Below are positions 53,168-63,667 of a stretch of DNA of 64,000 nt, piece after piece. Numbering within the stretch: position 1 is the stretch's first letter; the number at the start of each line of letters is the position of its first letter. The DNA is from Caballeronia sp. dw_276 (GTDB lineage Bacteria > Pseudomonadota > Gammaproteobacteria > Burkholderiales > Burkholderiaceae). Position numbers and translations under genes: made by a program. The notes below the pieces were generated by a model. That model was not told where the DNA came from, ran no database searches, and worked only from the letters and a program-made list of their open reading frames with translations. The stretch is taken from the NCBI RefSeq assembly GCF_018449635.1, contig NZ_JAAVUV010000014.1, positions 62,001-126,000 of the forward strand, in the 5' to 3' direction.

Positions 53168-53329
53168 GGTTTCCTGTCCGGCTTGCTGAACGCCTCTGCG
53201 AGCCGCTGGCATTTCAGGAACCGTGCAGGAACCGCCAGATGCTGAGCGCCTTGCGCGGCGCGAGATCGAACAAGAACTGACCCGATACACGAACCCGAAT
53301 ACTCGATTTACTCTAGGACGATAGAAGCC

Positions 53330-54682
53330 ATGGCTAACGTTGTTGAAAACCTCGGCAAGCTCGAACGCCGTGTGACGATTTCCCTGCCGAAAGATACGGT
53401 GCAAAAGGAAGTGGATTCGCGTATCCGTCAGCTGGCGAAGAACGTGCGCATGCCGGGCTTCCGCCCGGGCAAGGTACCGCTCAAGATGGTCACGCAGCAG
53501 TACCAGGGCCAGGTCGAAGCCGAAGTGCTGAGCGACAAGGTCGGCAAGGAATTCTTCGACGTCACGCGTACGGAAAACCTGCGCGTGGCTGGCCAGCCGA
53601 GCTTTGCACCGAAGGTTGCCGAAGGCGAAGTCGCTCAAGACTACGCGTTCGACGCAACGTTCGAGGTGTATCCGGAAGTGAAGATCGGCGACGTTGCAAC
53701 GGCTGAAATCGAGCGCACGGTCACGAACATCTCGGAAGCGGAGATCGACCGCACGCTGGAAATCCTGCGCAAGCAGCGCGTGCATTTCCACGCACGCGGC
53801 GAAGGCGGCGAGCATGGCGACGGCGGTGCGGATACGGCAGCCAAGGACGGCGACCGCGTGACCATGGACTTCGTCGGCAAGCTCGACGGCGTGCTGTTCG
53901 AAGGCGGCAGCGCTGAAGACTTCACGTTCGTGCTGGGCGAAGGCCGCATGTTGCCGGAATTCGAAACCGCGGCGCTCGGCCTGAAGGTCGGCGAATCGAA
54001 GGAATTTGATCTCAAGTTCCCGGACGACTATCACGGCAAGGACGTGGCCGGCAAGACGGCTCAGTTCACCATCACCATGAAGAAGATCGAATGGCCGCAT
54101 CTGCCGGAAATCGACGCTGACTTTGCCAAGTCGCTCGGCGTGGAAGACGGCGACATCACCAAGATGCGCGGCGAGATCAAGGACAACCTGGAGCGCGAAG
54201 CCAAGCGCCGCACGCAGCAAATCGTGAAGAACCAGGTCATGGACGCGCTTCTGAAGATTTCCGAACTCGATGTGCCGAAGGCGCTGGTCGAGCAGGATCA
54301 GGAGCGTCTGGTTGAAATGGCTCGCCAGGATCTGCAACAGCGCGGCGTGCCGAACGCGGCCGACGCTCCGATCCCCGCAGAAATGTTCGCTGAACAAGCC
54401 GAACGCCGCGTCAAGCTGGGCCTGGTTCTGGCCGAACTAGTCAAGGCAAACGACCTGCAAGCGAAGCCGGAACAGATCCGCGCTGAAGTCGACGAATTCG
54501 CGAAAAGCTACGAGGACCCGAAGGAAGTCGTCCGCTGGTATTATTCGAACCAGCAGCGCCTCGCCGAAATGGAAGCGTACGTCGTGGAAAGCAACGTCGT
54601 CGAATTCGTGCTCGGCAAGGCACGAGTGAGCGACAAGGAAGTAAGCTTCGAAGAATTGGCCAGCGCGACGGCGCAAGCGTAA
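53330..54682 (+). CDS. tig: Trigger factor
   Basis: 450 residues. The ribosome-binding tail has the signature [14 protein letters not shown] at residues ~42-55. The FKBP-type PPIase domain spans ~170-250 ([33 protein letters not shown]). The C-terminal helical chaperone arm completes the protein. It is a ribosome-associated chaperone that meets nascent chains. The order tig-clpP-clpX-lon is the widely conserved proteostasis cluster; a terminator separates tig from clpP. Confidence 0.97.
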   Translation: MANVVENLGKLERRVTISLPKDTVQKEVDSRIRQLAKNVRMPGFRPGKVPLKMVTQQYQGQVEAEVLSDKVGKEFFDVTRTENLRVAGQPSFAPKVAEGEVAQDYAFDATFEVYPEVKIGDVATAEIERTVTNISEAEIDRTLEILRKQRVHFHARGEGGEHGDGGADTAAKDGDRVTMDFVGKLDGVLFEGGSAEDFTFVLGEGRMLPEFETAALGLKVGESKEFDLKFPDDYHGKDVAGKTAQFTITMKKIEWPHLPEIDADFAKSLGVEDGDITKMRGEIKDNLEREAKRRTQQIVKNQVMDALLKISELDVPKALVEQDQERLVEMARQDLQQRGVPNAADAPIPAEMFAEQAERRVKLGLVLAELVKANDLQAKPEQIRAEVDEFAKSYEDPKEVVRWYYSNQQRLAEMEAYVVESNVVEFVLGKARVSDKEVSFEELASATAQA

Positions 54683-54693
54683 GCAGCGTCGGG

Positions 54694-54738
54694 AAGGCGT
54701 GCAGGGCCGTCGGGGTGACGGGCCGGCACGCCTTTTTT
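54694..54738 (+). terminator. Intrinsic terminator after tig
   Basis: AAGGCGTGC (54694-54702) and GCACGCCTT (54726-54734), with a nested CCGTC/GACGG stem, are followed by a run of T (54733-54738). Confidence 0.8.
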
Positions 54739-54859
54739 GCGTTTATGCAGGATTGACGTTTTCGGCGCCGGTTTGCAAGTCATTGCAAGTCACTGCGTTT
54801 GGCCCTATCTAAGGATGTTGCTTGTCGTTCAGTATCCCTATTCCGAACAAGGAAATTGC

Positions 54860-55513
54860 ATGACCTATCGCGCTCAATTACTGGACTCGCTCGCGTCGAA
54901 CGCGCCGCATGATTTCGAAACCAAGGCGCTGGGTCTGGTGCCGATGGTTGTTGAAACAAGCGGTCGTGGCGAACGTGCCTATGACATCTATTCGCGTCTG
55001 CTGAAAGAACGTGTCGTGTTTCTGGTCGGCGAAGTGAACGACCAGACGGCAAACCTGGTGGTCGCACAGTTGCTGTTCCTCGAAAGCGAAAATCCGGACA
55101 AGGACATCAGCCTGTATATCAACAGCCCGGGCGGTTCAGTATCGGCCGGCATGGCGATCTACGACACCATGCAATTCGTGAAGCCGGACGTCGCCACGCT
55201 GTGCATGGGGCTCGCCGCCAGCATGGGTGCTTTCTTGCTGGCGGCTGGCGCCAAGGGCAAGCGCGTTGCGCTCCCGAACGCTCGCGTGATGATTCATCAG
55301 CCGCTGGGTGGCGCACGTGGTCAGGCATCGGATATCGAAATTCAGGCTCGCGAAATCCTGTACCTGAAGGAACGTCTGAATCAGTTGTTGTCGCACCATA
55401 CTGGTCAGCCGGTCGAGCGTCTTGCACGCGATACCGACCGCGACAACTTCATGTCGGGCGACGACGCGCAGGCTTATGGCCTCGTCGATCAGGTCCTTCA
55501 CAAGCGTCCTTGA
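54860..55513 (+). CDS. clpP: ATP-dependent Clp protease proteolytic subunit
   Basis: 217 residues from the ATG at 54860 with AAGGA at 6 bases; a longer frame to 54737 is not family-like. Catalytic Ser121 (LAASMGAF), His146 (VMIHQPLGG) and the Asp in [11 protein letters not shown] are present. The N-terminal propeptide region ([20 protein letters not shown]) is longer than in the paralog at 46405. It forms the tetradecameric chamber fed by ClpX, whose gene follows after 258 bp. Confidence 0.97.
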   Translation: MTYRAQLLDSLASNAPHDFETKALGLVPMVVETSGRGERAYDIYSRLLKERVVFLVGEVNDQTANLVVAQLLFLESENPDKDISLYINSPGGSVSAGMAIYDTMQFVKPDVATLCMGLAASMGAFLLAAGAKGKRVALPNARVMIHQPLGGARGQASDIEIQAREILYLKERLNQLLSHHTGQPVERLARDTDRDNFMSGDDAQAYGLVDQVLHKRP

Positions 55514-55771
55514 GCTTTACCGCGCCGGGCTCGGGGAATAACCGGTCCGGACGTATCGTTTTGATAAGGTAGGCGTCGCGGATCGGGACTGAAGCGGTCT
55601 GGTTCGCGGCGGGGACGCAGCAAGGTAGCCCGGCGCACTATGCTGGAGCCGACGCGCGAAATGGCGTTAAAGCACACGCCACACACGCTTTCACCCACTG
55701 CACGTGCCGTTTCTGCGTAGGTGAATTGAGCGGCGTATTATGTAATCGAGTGTCCGGAGGCTCACACATCC

Positions 55772-57043
55772 ATGGCGGACAAAAAAGGTTCAAACAGCGA
55801 AAAGCTGTTGTATTGCTCGTTCTGCGGCAAGAGCCAGCACGAGGTCAAGAAGTTGATTGCCGGTCCTTCTGTGTTCATCTGCGATGAATGCATCGACCTG
55901 TGCAACGAAATCATTCGCGACGAAGCGGCGGGCGCGGCGGAAGAGGCTGGTCTGACGAAGTCGGATCTGCCGAGTCCGCAGGAGATCAGCGAGATCCTGA
56001 ATCAGTATGTGATTGGTCAGGACCGCGCCAAGCGCATTCTTGCCGTGGCGGTTTATAACCACTACAAGCGTCTCAAGCATCTCGAGAAGAAAGACGATAT
56101 CGAGCTATCGAAGAGCAACATCTTGCTTATCGGACCCACGGGTTCGGGCAAGACCTTGCTCGCGCAGACGCTCGCACGCATGCTGAACGTTCCCTTCGTT
56201 ATTGCAGATGCAACCACGCTCACTGAAGCGGGTTACGTTGGCGAAGACGTCGAGAATATTATTCAGAAACTGCTGCAAAACTGTAACTACGAAGTCGACA
56301 AGGCGCAGCGCGGCATTGTTTATATCGACGAAATCGACAAGATCAGCCGCAAGTCGGATAACCCTTCCATCACGCGCGACGTGTCGGGCGAGGGCGTTCA
56401 GCAAGCGCTGCTGAAGCTGGTTGAAGGTACGATGGCTTCAGTGCCGCCACAAGGCGGGCGCAAGCACCCGAACCAGGATTTCATCCAGGTCGACACCACC
56501 AACATCCTGTTCATTTGCGGCGGCGCGTTTGATGGCCTGGAAAAGGTCATCATCGACCGGACGGAAAAGACAGGAATCGGCTTTGGTGCTAGCGTCAAGA
56601 GCAAGATTGATCGCGACGCAGGCGAAGTGCTTCGCGAAGTTGAGCCGGAAGATCTGATCAAGTTTGGTTTGATTCCTGAACTGATCGGCCGTCTGCCAGT
56701 TGTCGCTACACTCGGCAAGCTAGACGAAGACGCACTGATCAAGATTCTGACTGAGCCGAAGAACGCGCTGGTGAAGCAGTATCACAAGCTGTTCAACATG
56801 GAACGGGTGGATCTGGAGATCCGTCCTGCCGCGTTGCAGGCAATTGCCCTCAAAGCGATTCGCCGCAAGACGGGCGCGCGTGGTTTGCGCTCCATTCTGG
56901 AACAGGCGTTGCTGGACGTGATGTACGAGTTGCCGACCATGAAGGGCGTCAGCAAGGTCATTGTGGACGACAACACAATCGACGGCGACGGCAAGCCGCT
57001 GTTGATTTACGAAGATACACCGAAGGTAGCAGGTTCTAACTGA
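55772..57043 (+). CDS. clpX: ClpX ATPase subunit of Clp protease
   Basis: 423 residues with GGAGG upstream of the ATG. The N-terminal zinc-binding domain is [15 protein letters not shown] and [10 protein letters not shown] (four Cys). The AAA+ module has Walker [15 protein letters not shown], Walker [11 protein letters not shown], the pore-2/RKH region (ARGLRSI near the C-terminus) and the IGF-type ClpP-contact loop ([13 protein letters not shown]). It unfolds tagged substrates for ClpP. A terminator follows, before lon. Confidence 0.97.
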   Translation: MADKKGSNSEKLLYCSFCGKSQHEVKKLIAGPSVFICDECIDLCNEIIRDEAAGAAEEAGLTKSDLPSPQEISEILNQYVIGQDRAKRILAVAVYNHYKRLKHLEKKDDIELSKSNILLIGPTGSGKTLLAQTLARMLNVPFVIADATTLTEAGYVGEDVENIIQKLLQNCNYEVDKAQRGIVYIDEIDKISRKSDNPSITRDVSGEGVQQALLKLVEGTMASVPPQGGRKHPNQDFIQVDTTNILFICGGAFDGLEKVIIDRTEKTGIGFGASVKSKIDRDAGEVLREVEPEDLIKFGLIPELIGRLPVVATLGKLDEDALIKILTEPKNALVKQYHKLFNMERVDLEIRPAALQAIALKAIRRKTGARGLRSILEQALLDVMYELPTMKGVSKVIVDDNTIDGDGKPLLIYEDTPKVAGSN

Positions 57044-57064
57044 GGTTGGGCTGTGTGTCGGCGA

Positions 57065-57096
57065 AAAGCCGTTCATGGCAACGTGAACGGCTTTTT
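57065..57096 (+). terminator. Intrinsic terminator after clpX
   Basis: AAAGCCGTTCA (57065-57075) and TGAACGGCTTT (57084-57094) form a perfect 11-bp stem with an 8-base loop and T tract. Confidence 0.85.
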
Positions 57097-57186
57097 GTTT
57101 ATTTTTCGGATATCTTGTGGACGTTACTGACACGTTACTGAGGCGAATTTTTTCGATTCACTGATCTTTTCCCACACGCTTAAGGC

Positions 57187-57214
57187 TTGCAATCCATTTT
57201 GACGGCCTTATTTA
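57187..57214 (+). promoter_or_regulatory. Promoter candidate for lon
   Basis: TTGCAA (57187-57192) with a 16-base spacer to TATTTA (57209-57214) lies ~35 bases before the lon start. The preceding CTTGCAA loosely recalls a sigma32 -35, but the CCCCAT-type -10 is absent. Confidence 0.35.
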
Positions 57215-57248
57215 CGACTGAACTGATTCCACTACTGGGGAAATGAAA

Positions 57249-59672
57249 ATGTCAGGAACCCAACTCCTCCCGCAGGAACGCATTACTCTCCCGCTGCTCC
57301 CGCTGCGTGACGTAGTCGTTTTCCCGCACATGGTGATTCCGCTCTTTGTTGGACGACCCAAATCGATCAAGGCCCTCGAAGCTGCGATGGAAGGTGGCAA
57401 GCACATCATGCTTGTTGCACAGAAAACCGCCGCGAAAGACGAGCCGACCGAAAAAGACATGTACGAAGTGGGATGTATCGCAAACATCCTGCAAATGCTC
57501 AAGCTTCCCGACGGTACCGTTAAGGTGCTCGTGGAAGGCTTGCAGCGTGCCAAGACGCTCACGATCGAAGAACAGGAAACGCAATTTTCCTGCGACGTGA
57601 TGCCGCTCGAACCCGACCATGCCGACAGCGCCGAAACTGAAGCGCTGCGCCGCGCAATCGTGTCGCAGTTCGATCAATACGTGAAGCTCAACAAGAAGAT
57701 CCCTCCTGAGATCCTGACGTCGCTGTCGGGCATCGACGAAGCAGGTCGTCTGGCCGATACCATCGCGGCGCATCTGCCGTTGAAGCTCGACCAGAAACAG
57801 CACATTCTGGAAATGCTTCCGGTTGTCGAGCGCCTCGAACATCTGCTTGCGCAGCTCGAAGCCGAGATCGACATTCTTCAGGTCGAAAAGCGTATCCGTG
57901 GACGCGTGAAGCGTCAGATGGAGAAGAGCCAGCGCGAGTATTATCTGAACGAACAGGTCAAGGCGATCCAGAAGGAATTGGGCGAAGGCGAGGAAGGTGC
58001 CGATCTCGAGGAACTCGAGAAGCGCATCACCAACGCGCGCATGCCGAAGGAAGCCAAGAAGAAGGCTGACGCCGAGTTGAAGAAGCTCAAGCTGATGTCG
58101 CCGATGTCGGCTGAAGCGACCGTCGTGCGTAACTACATCGACACGTTGATTGGTTTGCCGTGGCGCAAGAAGAGCAAGGTCAACAACGACCTCTCGAATG
58201 CGGAACGCGTGCTCGACGAAGATCACTTTGGCCTCGAGAAGGTCAAGGAACGGATCCTCGAGTATCTTGCGGTTCAACAACGGGTAGAGAAGGTCAAGGC
58301 GCCTATCCTGTGTCTCGTCGGGCCTCCGGGCGTCGGCAAGACCTCGCTGGGCCAGTCGATCGCGCGTGCAACGAACCGCAAGTTCGTGCGCATGGCGCTT
58401 GGCGGCGTGCATGACGAGTCCGAGATTCGCGGTCACCGTCGCACGTACATTGGGTCCATGCCAGGCAAGATCCTGCAAAGCCTCGCGAAAGTCGGCGTGC
58501 GCAATCCGCTTTTCCTGCTCGACGAAGTCGACAAGATGGGCATGGATTTCCGCGGCGACCCGGCCTCCGCTCTGCTTGAAGTGCTCGATCCGGAACAGAA
58601 CCATACGTTCGCCGATCACTACATTGAAGTGGACTTCGACTTGTCGGACGTGATGTTCGTAGCGACGTCGAACTCGCTGAATATTCCGCCGCCGTTGCTC
58701 GACCGGATGGAAGTGATTCGCCTGTCGGGTTACACCGAGGACGAGAAGGTCAACATTGCGCAGAAGTATCTGTTGCCTAAACAGACGCGCAATAACGGCC
58801 TCAAGGCCGGTGAAATGGATCTCACGGAAGAAGCGATCCGCGACATCATCCGTTACTACACGCGTGAAGCCGGCGTTCGTTCGCTCGAACGCGAAATGTC
58901 GAAGATCTGCCGCAAGGTCGTGAAGATGCTTCTGCTGAAGAAGGCGGAAGGCGCGGTCAAGGTCGACGGCAGCAATCTCGACACGTTCCTCGGCGTGCGC
59001 AAGACCGACTTCGGTCTGGCCGCGAAGGAGAACCAGGTCGGTCAGGTAACGGGTCTCGCGTGGACGGAAGTGGGCGGCGATTTGCTGACCATCGAAGCCG
59101 CGGTGATGCCGGGTAAGGGCAACATCATCCGTACGGGCTCGCTCGGCGACGTGATGAAGGAATCGGTCGAGGCTGCACGCTCGGTGGTGCGTTCACGCTC
59201 GCGTCGTCTGGGGGTATCGGATGAGGCGTTCGAGAAGAAGGACATCCACATCCACGTGCCCGAAGGTGCGACGCCGAAGGACGGTCCGTCTGCAGGTATC
59301 GCGATGACGACGGCGCTCGTGTCCGTGCTGACCGGTATCCCGGTTCGCGCCGATGTTGCGATGACCGGCGAGATCACGTTGCGTGGCGAAGTGTTGCCTA
59401 TCGGCGGATTGAAGGAGAAGTTGCTGGCGGCGCATCGCGGCGGCATCAAGCTCGTGCTGATCCCTGAAGAAAACACGAAGGATCTCGCTGAGATTCCGGA
59501 CAACGTGAAGAACGCGATCGAGATCGTTCCGGTTCGCTGGATCGACAAGGTACTCGAGCTTGCGCTCGAACGTGTTCCTGCCGCATTGCCCGAAGAAGAA
59601 GCGAAACCCGCAACACCTGCGGTTGCCGAGAAGAAGGAAGGCCCTGCAACGGGCGAATTCGTAAAGCATTAA
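57249..59672 (+). CDS. lon: Lon ATP-dependent protease
   Basis: 807 residues from the ATG at 57249 ([15 protein letters not shown]); a second ATG six bases upstream lies too close to the GGGG ribosome binding site. The N-terminal LonN domain ([23 protein letters not shown]) and coiled coil precede the AAA+ module, with Walker [15 protein letters not shown] and Walker [13 protein letters not shown]. The C-terminal Ser-Lys protease has [13 protein letters not shown] with the catalytic Ser. It degrades damaged and regulatory proteins in the cytosol. It is bounded by terminators and is followed by hupB. Confidence 0.97.
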   Translation: MSGTQLLPQERITLPLLPLRDVVVFPHMVIPLFVGRPKSIKALEAAMEGGKHIMLVAQKTAAKDEPTEKDMYEVGCIANILQMLKLPDGTVKVLVEGLQRAKTLTIEEQETQFSCDVMPLEPDHADSAETEALRRAIVSQFDQYVKLNKKIPPEILTSLSGIDEAGRLADTIAAHLPLKLDQKQHILEMLPVVERLEHLLAQLEAEIDILQVEKRIRGRVKRQMEKSQREYYLNEQVKAIQKELGEGEEGADLEELEKRITNARMPKEAKKKADAELKKLKLMSPMSAEATVVRNYIDTLIGLPWRKKSKVNNDLSNAERVLDEDHFGLEKVKERILEYLAVQQRVEKVKAPILCLVGPPGVGKTSLGQSIARATNRKFVRMALGGVHDESEIRGHRRTYIGSMPGKILQSLAKVGVRNPLFLLDEVDKMGMDFRGDPASALLEVLDPEQNHTFADHYIEVDFDLSDVMFVATSNSLNIPPPLLDRMEVIRLSGYTEDEKVNIAQKYLLPKQTRNNGLKAGEMDLTEEAIRDIIRYYTREAGVRSLEREMSKICRKVVKMLLLKKAEGAVKVDGSNLDTFLGVRKTDFGLAAKENQVGQVTGLAWTEVGGDLLTIEAAVMPGKGNIIRTGSLGDVMKESVEAARSVVRSRSRRLGVSDEAFEKKDIHIHVPEGATPKDGPSAGIAMTTALVSVLTGIPVRADVAMTGEITLRGEVLPIGGLKEKLLAAHRGGIKLVLIPEENTKDLAEIPDNVKNAIEIVPVRWIDKVLELALERVPAALPEEEAKPATPAVAEKKEGPATGEFVKH

Positions 59673-59695
59673 TGGTGGTTGCTGGTTGAGAAAGT

Positions 59696-59727
59696 AAAAA
59701 CCCGCGGGTGCTCCCCGCGGGTTTTTT
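59696..59727 (+). terminator. Intrinsic terminator after lon
   Basis: A5-CCCGCGGG (59696-59708) pairs with CCCGCGGG-T6 (59714-59727) around a 5-base loop. Confidence 0.9.
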
Positions 59728-59897
59728 ATTGCGCGCTCGATACGCGAATAATGCGACGCGGATCAGGCTCAATCCCGGTTGACACGCGTGTTTCGGCTAC
59801 TTCTAATGACCGCCGCATATAGGGCTCAAGCCCTGTGCCGAAAGCAATTGGCTTCTTGAAGCATCGCCCAACCACATACCATCATCGGGGGAGCACA

Positions 59898-60170
59898 ATG
59901 AACAAGACAGAACTGATCGACCATATTGCGCAGCAGGCGGATATTTCGAAAGCAGCGGCCGGACGAGCGCTCGAAGCTGTGATCGGCGGCGTGAAGACGA
60001 CGCTGAAAAAGGGCGGATCGGTAACGCTCGTGGGCTTCGGAACTTTCGCCGTTGGTAAGCGCACCGCGCGCACGGGCCGCAACCCCCGCACGGGCGACGC
60101 GATCAAGATCAAGGCCGCGAAGGTCCCCAAATTTCGTGCTGGCAAAGCGCTAAAAGATGCGCTAAACTAG
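59898..60170 (+). CDS. hupB: DNA-binding protein HU
   Basis: 90 residues from the ATG at 59898 with GGGGGAG at 5 bases. The HU fold is unmistakable: [40 protein letters not shown] and the beta-arm [20 protein letters not shown]. It is a nucleoid-associated DNA-bending dimer. Its position directly after lon is conserved in proteobacteria. An inverted repeat follows the stop codon before tRNA-Val. Confidence 0.97.
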   Translation: MNKTELIDHIAQQADISKAAAGRALEAVIGGVKTTLKKGGSVTLVGFGTFAVGKRTARTGRNPRTGDAIKIKAAKVPKFRAGKALKDALN

Positions 60171-60215
60171 CGGACTCGCTGGGTACGGAACGGTTTTAAA
60201 ACAGTTTCGAGTCCG
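60171..60215. repeat. Inverted repeat between hupB and tRNA-Val
   Basis: CGGACTCG (60171-60178) and CGAGTCCG (60208-60215) form a perfect 8-bp stem with a 29-base loop. The loop itself contains a near-palindrome AACGGTTTTAAAACAGTT. There is no T tract, so it is not a standard terminator; it may be a processing or stability element. Confidence 0.55.
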
Positions 60216-60242
60216 GCAGAAACGCACAAAGTTTGCAAAGCG

Positions 60243-60318
60243 GGGTGCTTAGCTCAGTTGGTAGAGCGGCGCCCTTACAAGGCGTAGGTCGGGAGTTCGA
60301 GCCTCTCAGCACCCACCA
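60243..60318 (+). tRNA. tRNA-Val (anticodon UAC)
   Basis: 76 nt with encoded CCA. Acceptor stem GGGTGCT/AGCACCC, D-arm AGCTCAGTTGGTAGAGC, anticodon loop CTTACAA giving UAC, and T-arm GGGAGTTCGAGCCTCTC. It lies 73 bases after the hupB stop. Confidence 0.97.
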
Positions 60319-60343
60319 CCGTTTTGCAGGCACAACGTGCATT

Positions 60344-60384
60344 AAAAAACCCACATGGCTTTTGGCTCTGTGGGTTTTTTGTTT
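60344..60384. terminator. Intrinsic terminator after tRNA-Val
   Basis: AAAAAACCCACA (60344-60355) and TGTGGGTTTTTT (60369-60380) form a 12-bp stem with a 13-base loop and flanking T and A tracts. It can also end the convergent hydrolase transcript. Confidence 0.85.
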
Positions 60385-60431
60385 TCCGAAAATCGAGAGC
60401 GATGCACGGCATCGCTTCAGTACCGCTCAGT

Positions 60432-61247
60432 TCAGCCAGGCGGGCTTGATGATACGCGGTCTCCAGCCACCGCTATCGCGCTGACAAATTTCCCGATGAT
60501 CTGCGCCACCTCGACCGGTGCTTCCAACGGCGACAGGTGGCCCGTTCCAGGCAAGATATGCATTGCCGCGTGCGGAATACGCGGCAGCAGTTCCGTCTGC
60601 AGCGTTGCGACAGAATCGACCTGATCGTACTCACCAGAAATGACGATCGTCGGCACGTTGATCGATGTGACCTCCGCGGTAATGTCTTCGCACATCGCCA
60701 TGTTTGGCCAGGCCGCCTTGGCTTGCGGTGCAGACTTCAGGCTGTCCTCGATGACTTGCTCACGGAGAGCGGCGTCAAGCGGTCTTGCGGTCAGGACATG
60801 ATCAATGACGAATTCGACTGATTCGCGCGATTGATATGCGCCGGCCAACGTAGCGCGTTGCTCATCCGGAAGGAGTGTTGGAGACGGAGGCGAAGGGGCC
60901 ACGAGCACGAGGCCTTCGAGTCCGCTTGGCCGACGCGATGCAATGAGTTGAGCGACCTTGCCGCCCATCGAATGGCCGACCAGAACGTAGCGCTGCAGAC
61001 CCAGCGCCTCGATGACGCCTTCGGCATCGGCGGCAAGATCGGCAATGCTATATCTATCGGCTGGTGCATCGGAAGCACCCCAGCCACGAAAATCCATGGC
61101 GACGATTCGATACCGGTCGGCCAACTCGCTCGCCACCCGGTCCCATGTCCGCGACGAGCCTCCGTAGTAATGCAGAAACACCAGCGCCAATTCGCCGCTG
61201 CCTTGCTGCGTGACGTGAATCCGCGTGCCGTTCGATCTGATTTTCAT
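60432..61247 (-). CDS. Alpha/beta hydrolase
   Basis: 271 residues. The oxyanion-hole region is VFLHYYGGSSRTW. The nucleophile elbow VLVGHSMGGKVA has Ser93, the acid is in ISGEYDQVDSV and the His in PGTGHLSPLEAP. This is a soluble hydrolase of the esterase/haloperoxidase/dehalogenase superfamily; the substrate cannot be deduced. It is divergent from a LysR regulator 119 bp away, which probably controls it. Confidence 0.88.
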   Translation of the reverse strand: MKIRSNGTRIHVTQQGSGELALVFLHYYGGSSRTWDRVASELADRYRIVAMDFRGWGASDAPADRYSIADLAADAEGVIEALGLQRYVLVGHSMGGKVAQLIASRRPSGLEGLVLVAPSPPSPTLLPDEQRATLAGAYQSRESVEFVIDHVLTARPLDAALREQVIEDSLKSAPQAKAAWPNMAMCEDITAEVTSINVPTIVISGEYDQVDSVATLQTELLPRIPHAAMHILPGTGHLSPLEAPVEVAQIIGKFVSAIAVAGDRVSSSPPG

Positions 61248-61330
61248 TTGCGTGCACCTTCTCCTTTAGCTGACATCCGAATGGTAGATTCAAGGCCACC
61301 ATTTGATAATTGTCGGAATCGTGTACTCAG

Positions 61331-61349
61331 TCGATAATCCTGCTATCGA
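61331..61349. promoter_or_regulatory. Inverted repeat in the hydrolase / lysR intergenic region
   Basis: TCGATA (61331-61336) and TATCGA (61344-61349), separated by 7 bases, form a perfect dyad 17 bases before the regulator start. It is the best candidate for a regulator binding site; the spacing is not the classical T-N11-A. Confidence 0.45.
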
Positions 61350-61366
61350 ATCAGGGCGCGGGGTAA

Positions 61367-62290
61367 ATGAGCATGGATCGAATGACTAGCCTCGGCGTGT
61401 TCGTAGCCGCAGTCGAGGAAGGTAGCTTTGCTGCTGCGGCACGCCGTTTTGGGCTATCGGCAGCAATGGCCGGCAAGCATGTAAGTGCAATCGAGGCGGA
61501 CGTGAACGCGCGGCTGCTCCAGCGCACCACCCGGCGCTTGAGCCTGACCGATGCCGGCCAGACCTACTACGAGCGCTGTAAGCGGATTCTCGAAGCGTTC
61601 GACGAAGCGAATCGCGAGGCGGGAGATTCGCAAGGTACGGCGCGTGGGCTACTGCGCGTTGCGGCACCGGTCACATTTGGCGCCATGCACCTGGGCGGGA
61701 TTGTTGCGCGTTATCTAGAGGACCATCCGCAAGTGAACGTGGAGGTGACACTCGGCGATCGCTACGTCGACCTGATCGAGGCAGGCGTGGACGTTGCAAT
61801 CCGGATCGGACGGCTGCAGGACTCGGGACTCGTGACGCGCCGGCTTGCGCCATGCAGGATGGTCATGTGTGCGTCGCCCGCATATCTGGAGCGTCATGCA
61901 ACGCCCCACATGCCCGAGGACCTGCGAAGCGCGCAGCGACTTGCATTCAGCGAGGCTGTCTCGGCTGATGACTGGACCTTGCTCGATGCGAACAACCACG
62001 CGCATGTCGTTAACGGACCATGCCGGGTGGCGGCCAACAATACACAAATGCTGCTCGCCGCCGCGCTCGCCGGAGCCGGCATTGCGTATGGCCCGACCTT
62101 CGTATTCGGCGAACACCTCAGGCGGGGCGAACTCGTGGCGCTGCTGCCGGCCTATCGCGCGGCTGATCTGGCGATTCAAGCGGTCTATCCGAGCGCGCGG
62201 CGCATACCGCTGAAGGTACGCCGGTTTGTCGATTATCTTGCCGTGACGTTTGGCGATGAACCTCCTTGGGACCGCAGGGAGGGGTTCTAG
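61367..62290 (+). CDS. LysR-family transcriptional regulator
   Basis: 307 residues; ATG at 61367, with another in-frame ATG two codons later. The N-terminal winged HTH reads LGVFVAAVEEGSFAAAARRF, then LSAAMAGKHVSAIEADVNARLLQRTTRRLSLTDAG in pieces. The effector domain begins LLRVAAPVTFGAMHLGG and continues RYVDLIEAGVDVAIRIG, as in the CrgA/AaeR-like subgroup. It probably regulates the divergent hydrolase gene in response to an unknown ligand. Confidence 0.9.
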   Translation: MSMDRMTSLGVFVAAVEEGSFAAAARRFGLSAAMAGKHVSAIEADVNARLLQRTTRRLSLTDAGQTYYERCKRILEAFDEANREAGDSQGTARGLLRVAAPVTFGAMHLGGIVARYLEDHPQVNVEVTLGDRYVDLIEAGVDVAIRIGRLQDSGLVTRRLAPCRMVMCASPAYLERHATPHMPEDLRSAQRLAFSEAVSADDWTLLDANNHAHVVNGPCRVAANNTQMLLAAALAGAGIAYGPTFVFGEHLRRGELVALLPAYRAADLAIQAVYPSARRIPLKVRRFVDYLAVTFGDEPPWDRREGF

Positions 62291-62481
62291 AAAAGTCGCT
62301 GTTGACCGGATGTTCCGGAATCAGGAATTGTATGCAGCGCGCCGGCCACTGGCGGTTCCATTAAAGAGGCCGGAATCGTGTACATGCTAGACGTCACGAG
62401 AAGCAGAGAAAAAACGCCGCCAAACGTTTGCGATATATGGAATCGCACGGAAGACAAAGAGCCCTAACGCGCTATCTATCG

Positions 62482-63441
62482 TCAAGGCTTGGCGTAGATG
62501 TCGTTGATGTTGGCGAACGACTGGGTTTCACGACGGAACGTGAGCCGCTCGGTCGCACGTCGGCGCGCAATGAATCTCTGGGTATCCGCACGCCGGCTCG
62601 CAGTAACGCTGACCCCCGCCGCAGGGGCTATGATTGCGGGTCCGTTGGCAGGCGTGCCGGTCTGCGCCACCGCGCGCAGCAGCATGTCGCGCGCCTCGGA
62701 ATCCGAGACGTCGCTTGCCAATGCATCGCCCGCGGCTCGCAGCACGCATGGAGTGTCGCCGGCTTTCTCGCATGCGCGCGCAAGTCCAATCGCCGCGTCC
62801 CGGGCAAGTTCGCGCTGAATCAACTCGTTTGTGATTTGCCGGACATCGCCGCGTTTGCTTTCGCTTGCCGGCAACATCGCGAGGCGCGTGCGGGCGTCGC
62901 GCAGCTCGCCGCGTAACATCGCGAGCCGGGCGGCATCGATCGTGCCCGTCAGATCGAGCGATGCGGTTTTCGGGCCGAAAGGCACGTCGATCAGGGGATC
63001 GGGCGCGAGCCGCGGAATGCTGTTCTGCGCGACAGGCTCTGCTGCCAGTTCCGAGTCTCCACGTCCCGATACTGGGCCGAAGGCAATGTACAAGCCGCCC
63101 GCAAGCAACGCGACGAGGGCCGCGCCAATCCCTGCACGCCAAAGCGTGCGGCCGGATTCGCTGCTCGCCGCGCCGGCAGCGTCGGTCTCGTAGGGGGCGG
63201 GCTCTTCGACGCTTGGGTAAGCAGAGTCCATCGAAGCGCGCTTCTGCGCGAACCGGTCACGCAACGCGCCTTCACTTGACGCAGGTACGACGGCGGTTGC
63301 TGTGGCGGCCGTAATGGCGGAATGCGGCTCGAGTGCCGCGCTGCTTACGGACAGCGCGTTGCAGCGTACGCAAGCGGTATCGGGCGAGTGCAGCGCGTTG
63401 CCGCACGTCGGGCAGTAATCAGTCGGATCGATAATGGGCAC
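62482..63441 (-). CDS. Zinc-ribbon membrane protein, function unknown
   Basis: 319 residues. An N-terminal zinc ribbon has Cys10-x2-Cys13 and Cys24-x2-Cys27 (DYCPTCGNAL, ACVRCNAL). An Ala/Ser/Pro-rich linker (~30-95) and one transmembrane helix (~103-122, ALVALLAGGLYIAFG) follow. The C-terminal domain is predicted mostly helical (DAARLAMLRGELRDARTRLA; ACEKAGDTPCVLRAAGDALA), ending in basic sequence. The topology suggests a cytosolic ribbon and periplasmic helical domain. I do not recognise the family beyond the zinc ribbon. Confidence 0.75.
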   Translation of the reverse strand: MPIIDPTDYCPTCGNALHSPDTACVRCNALSVSSAALEPHSAITAATATAVVPASSEGALRDRFAQKRASMDSAYPSVEEPAPYETDAAGAASSESGRTLWRAGIGAALVALLAGGLYIAFGPVSGRGDSELAAEPVAQNSIPRLAPDPLIDVPFGPKTASLDLTGTIDAARLAMLRGELRDARTRLAMLPASESKRGDVRQITNELIQRELARDAAIGLARACEKAGDTPCVLRAAGDALASDVSDSEARDMLLRAVAQTGTPANGPAIIAPAAGVSVTASRRADTQRFIARRRATERLTFRRETQSFANINDIYAKP

Positions 63442-63667
63442 AGTCGGGTCGCATCAGGAGGCAAAAGCAAATCGCTTAAGACAGATATTAACGGTTTGCG
63501 GCGGACGGCGAACGTTCGACTCAAGCATGATCAATGCCGACATGTACTCGGGCGCACACACCAGTACCGCTAAAGGGTTCCCAGCGAGAGACGCGCCAAA
63601 CCGTAAGAGAACGCCTGTAGAAAATAACCACGCTTTTGAAATTATGTCGCGGCGATTGCACGACGAC

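Larger units (their letters stand above)
52857..53329. other. Intergenic region glycerate kinase / tig
   Basis: 473 bp containing the glycerate kinase and tig leaders. An extended -10 candidate (TGG-TAAAAT, 53103-53111) could serve tig with a ~210-base leader. A 12-bp tandem duplication GGATGTATGCGC-GGATGCATGCGC lies at 53144-53167. No coding signal is evident. Confidence 0.5.

Noticed and set aside
47080-53329. Genomic island inserted at tRNA-Leu
   Set aside because: No integrase, direct repeat of the tRNA end or clear composition shift was seen. The tRNA 3' end also faces the clpP paralog rather than the metal-uptake cassette, so only an accessory cassette is claimed.
57187-57214. Sigma32 heat-shock promoter for lon
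   Set aside because: Only the CTTGCAA part fits; the CCCCATnT-type -10 is missing, so it is reported only as a weak general promoter.
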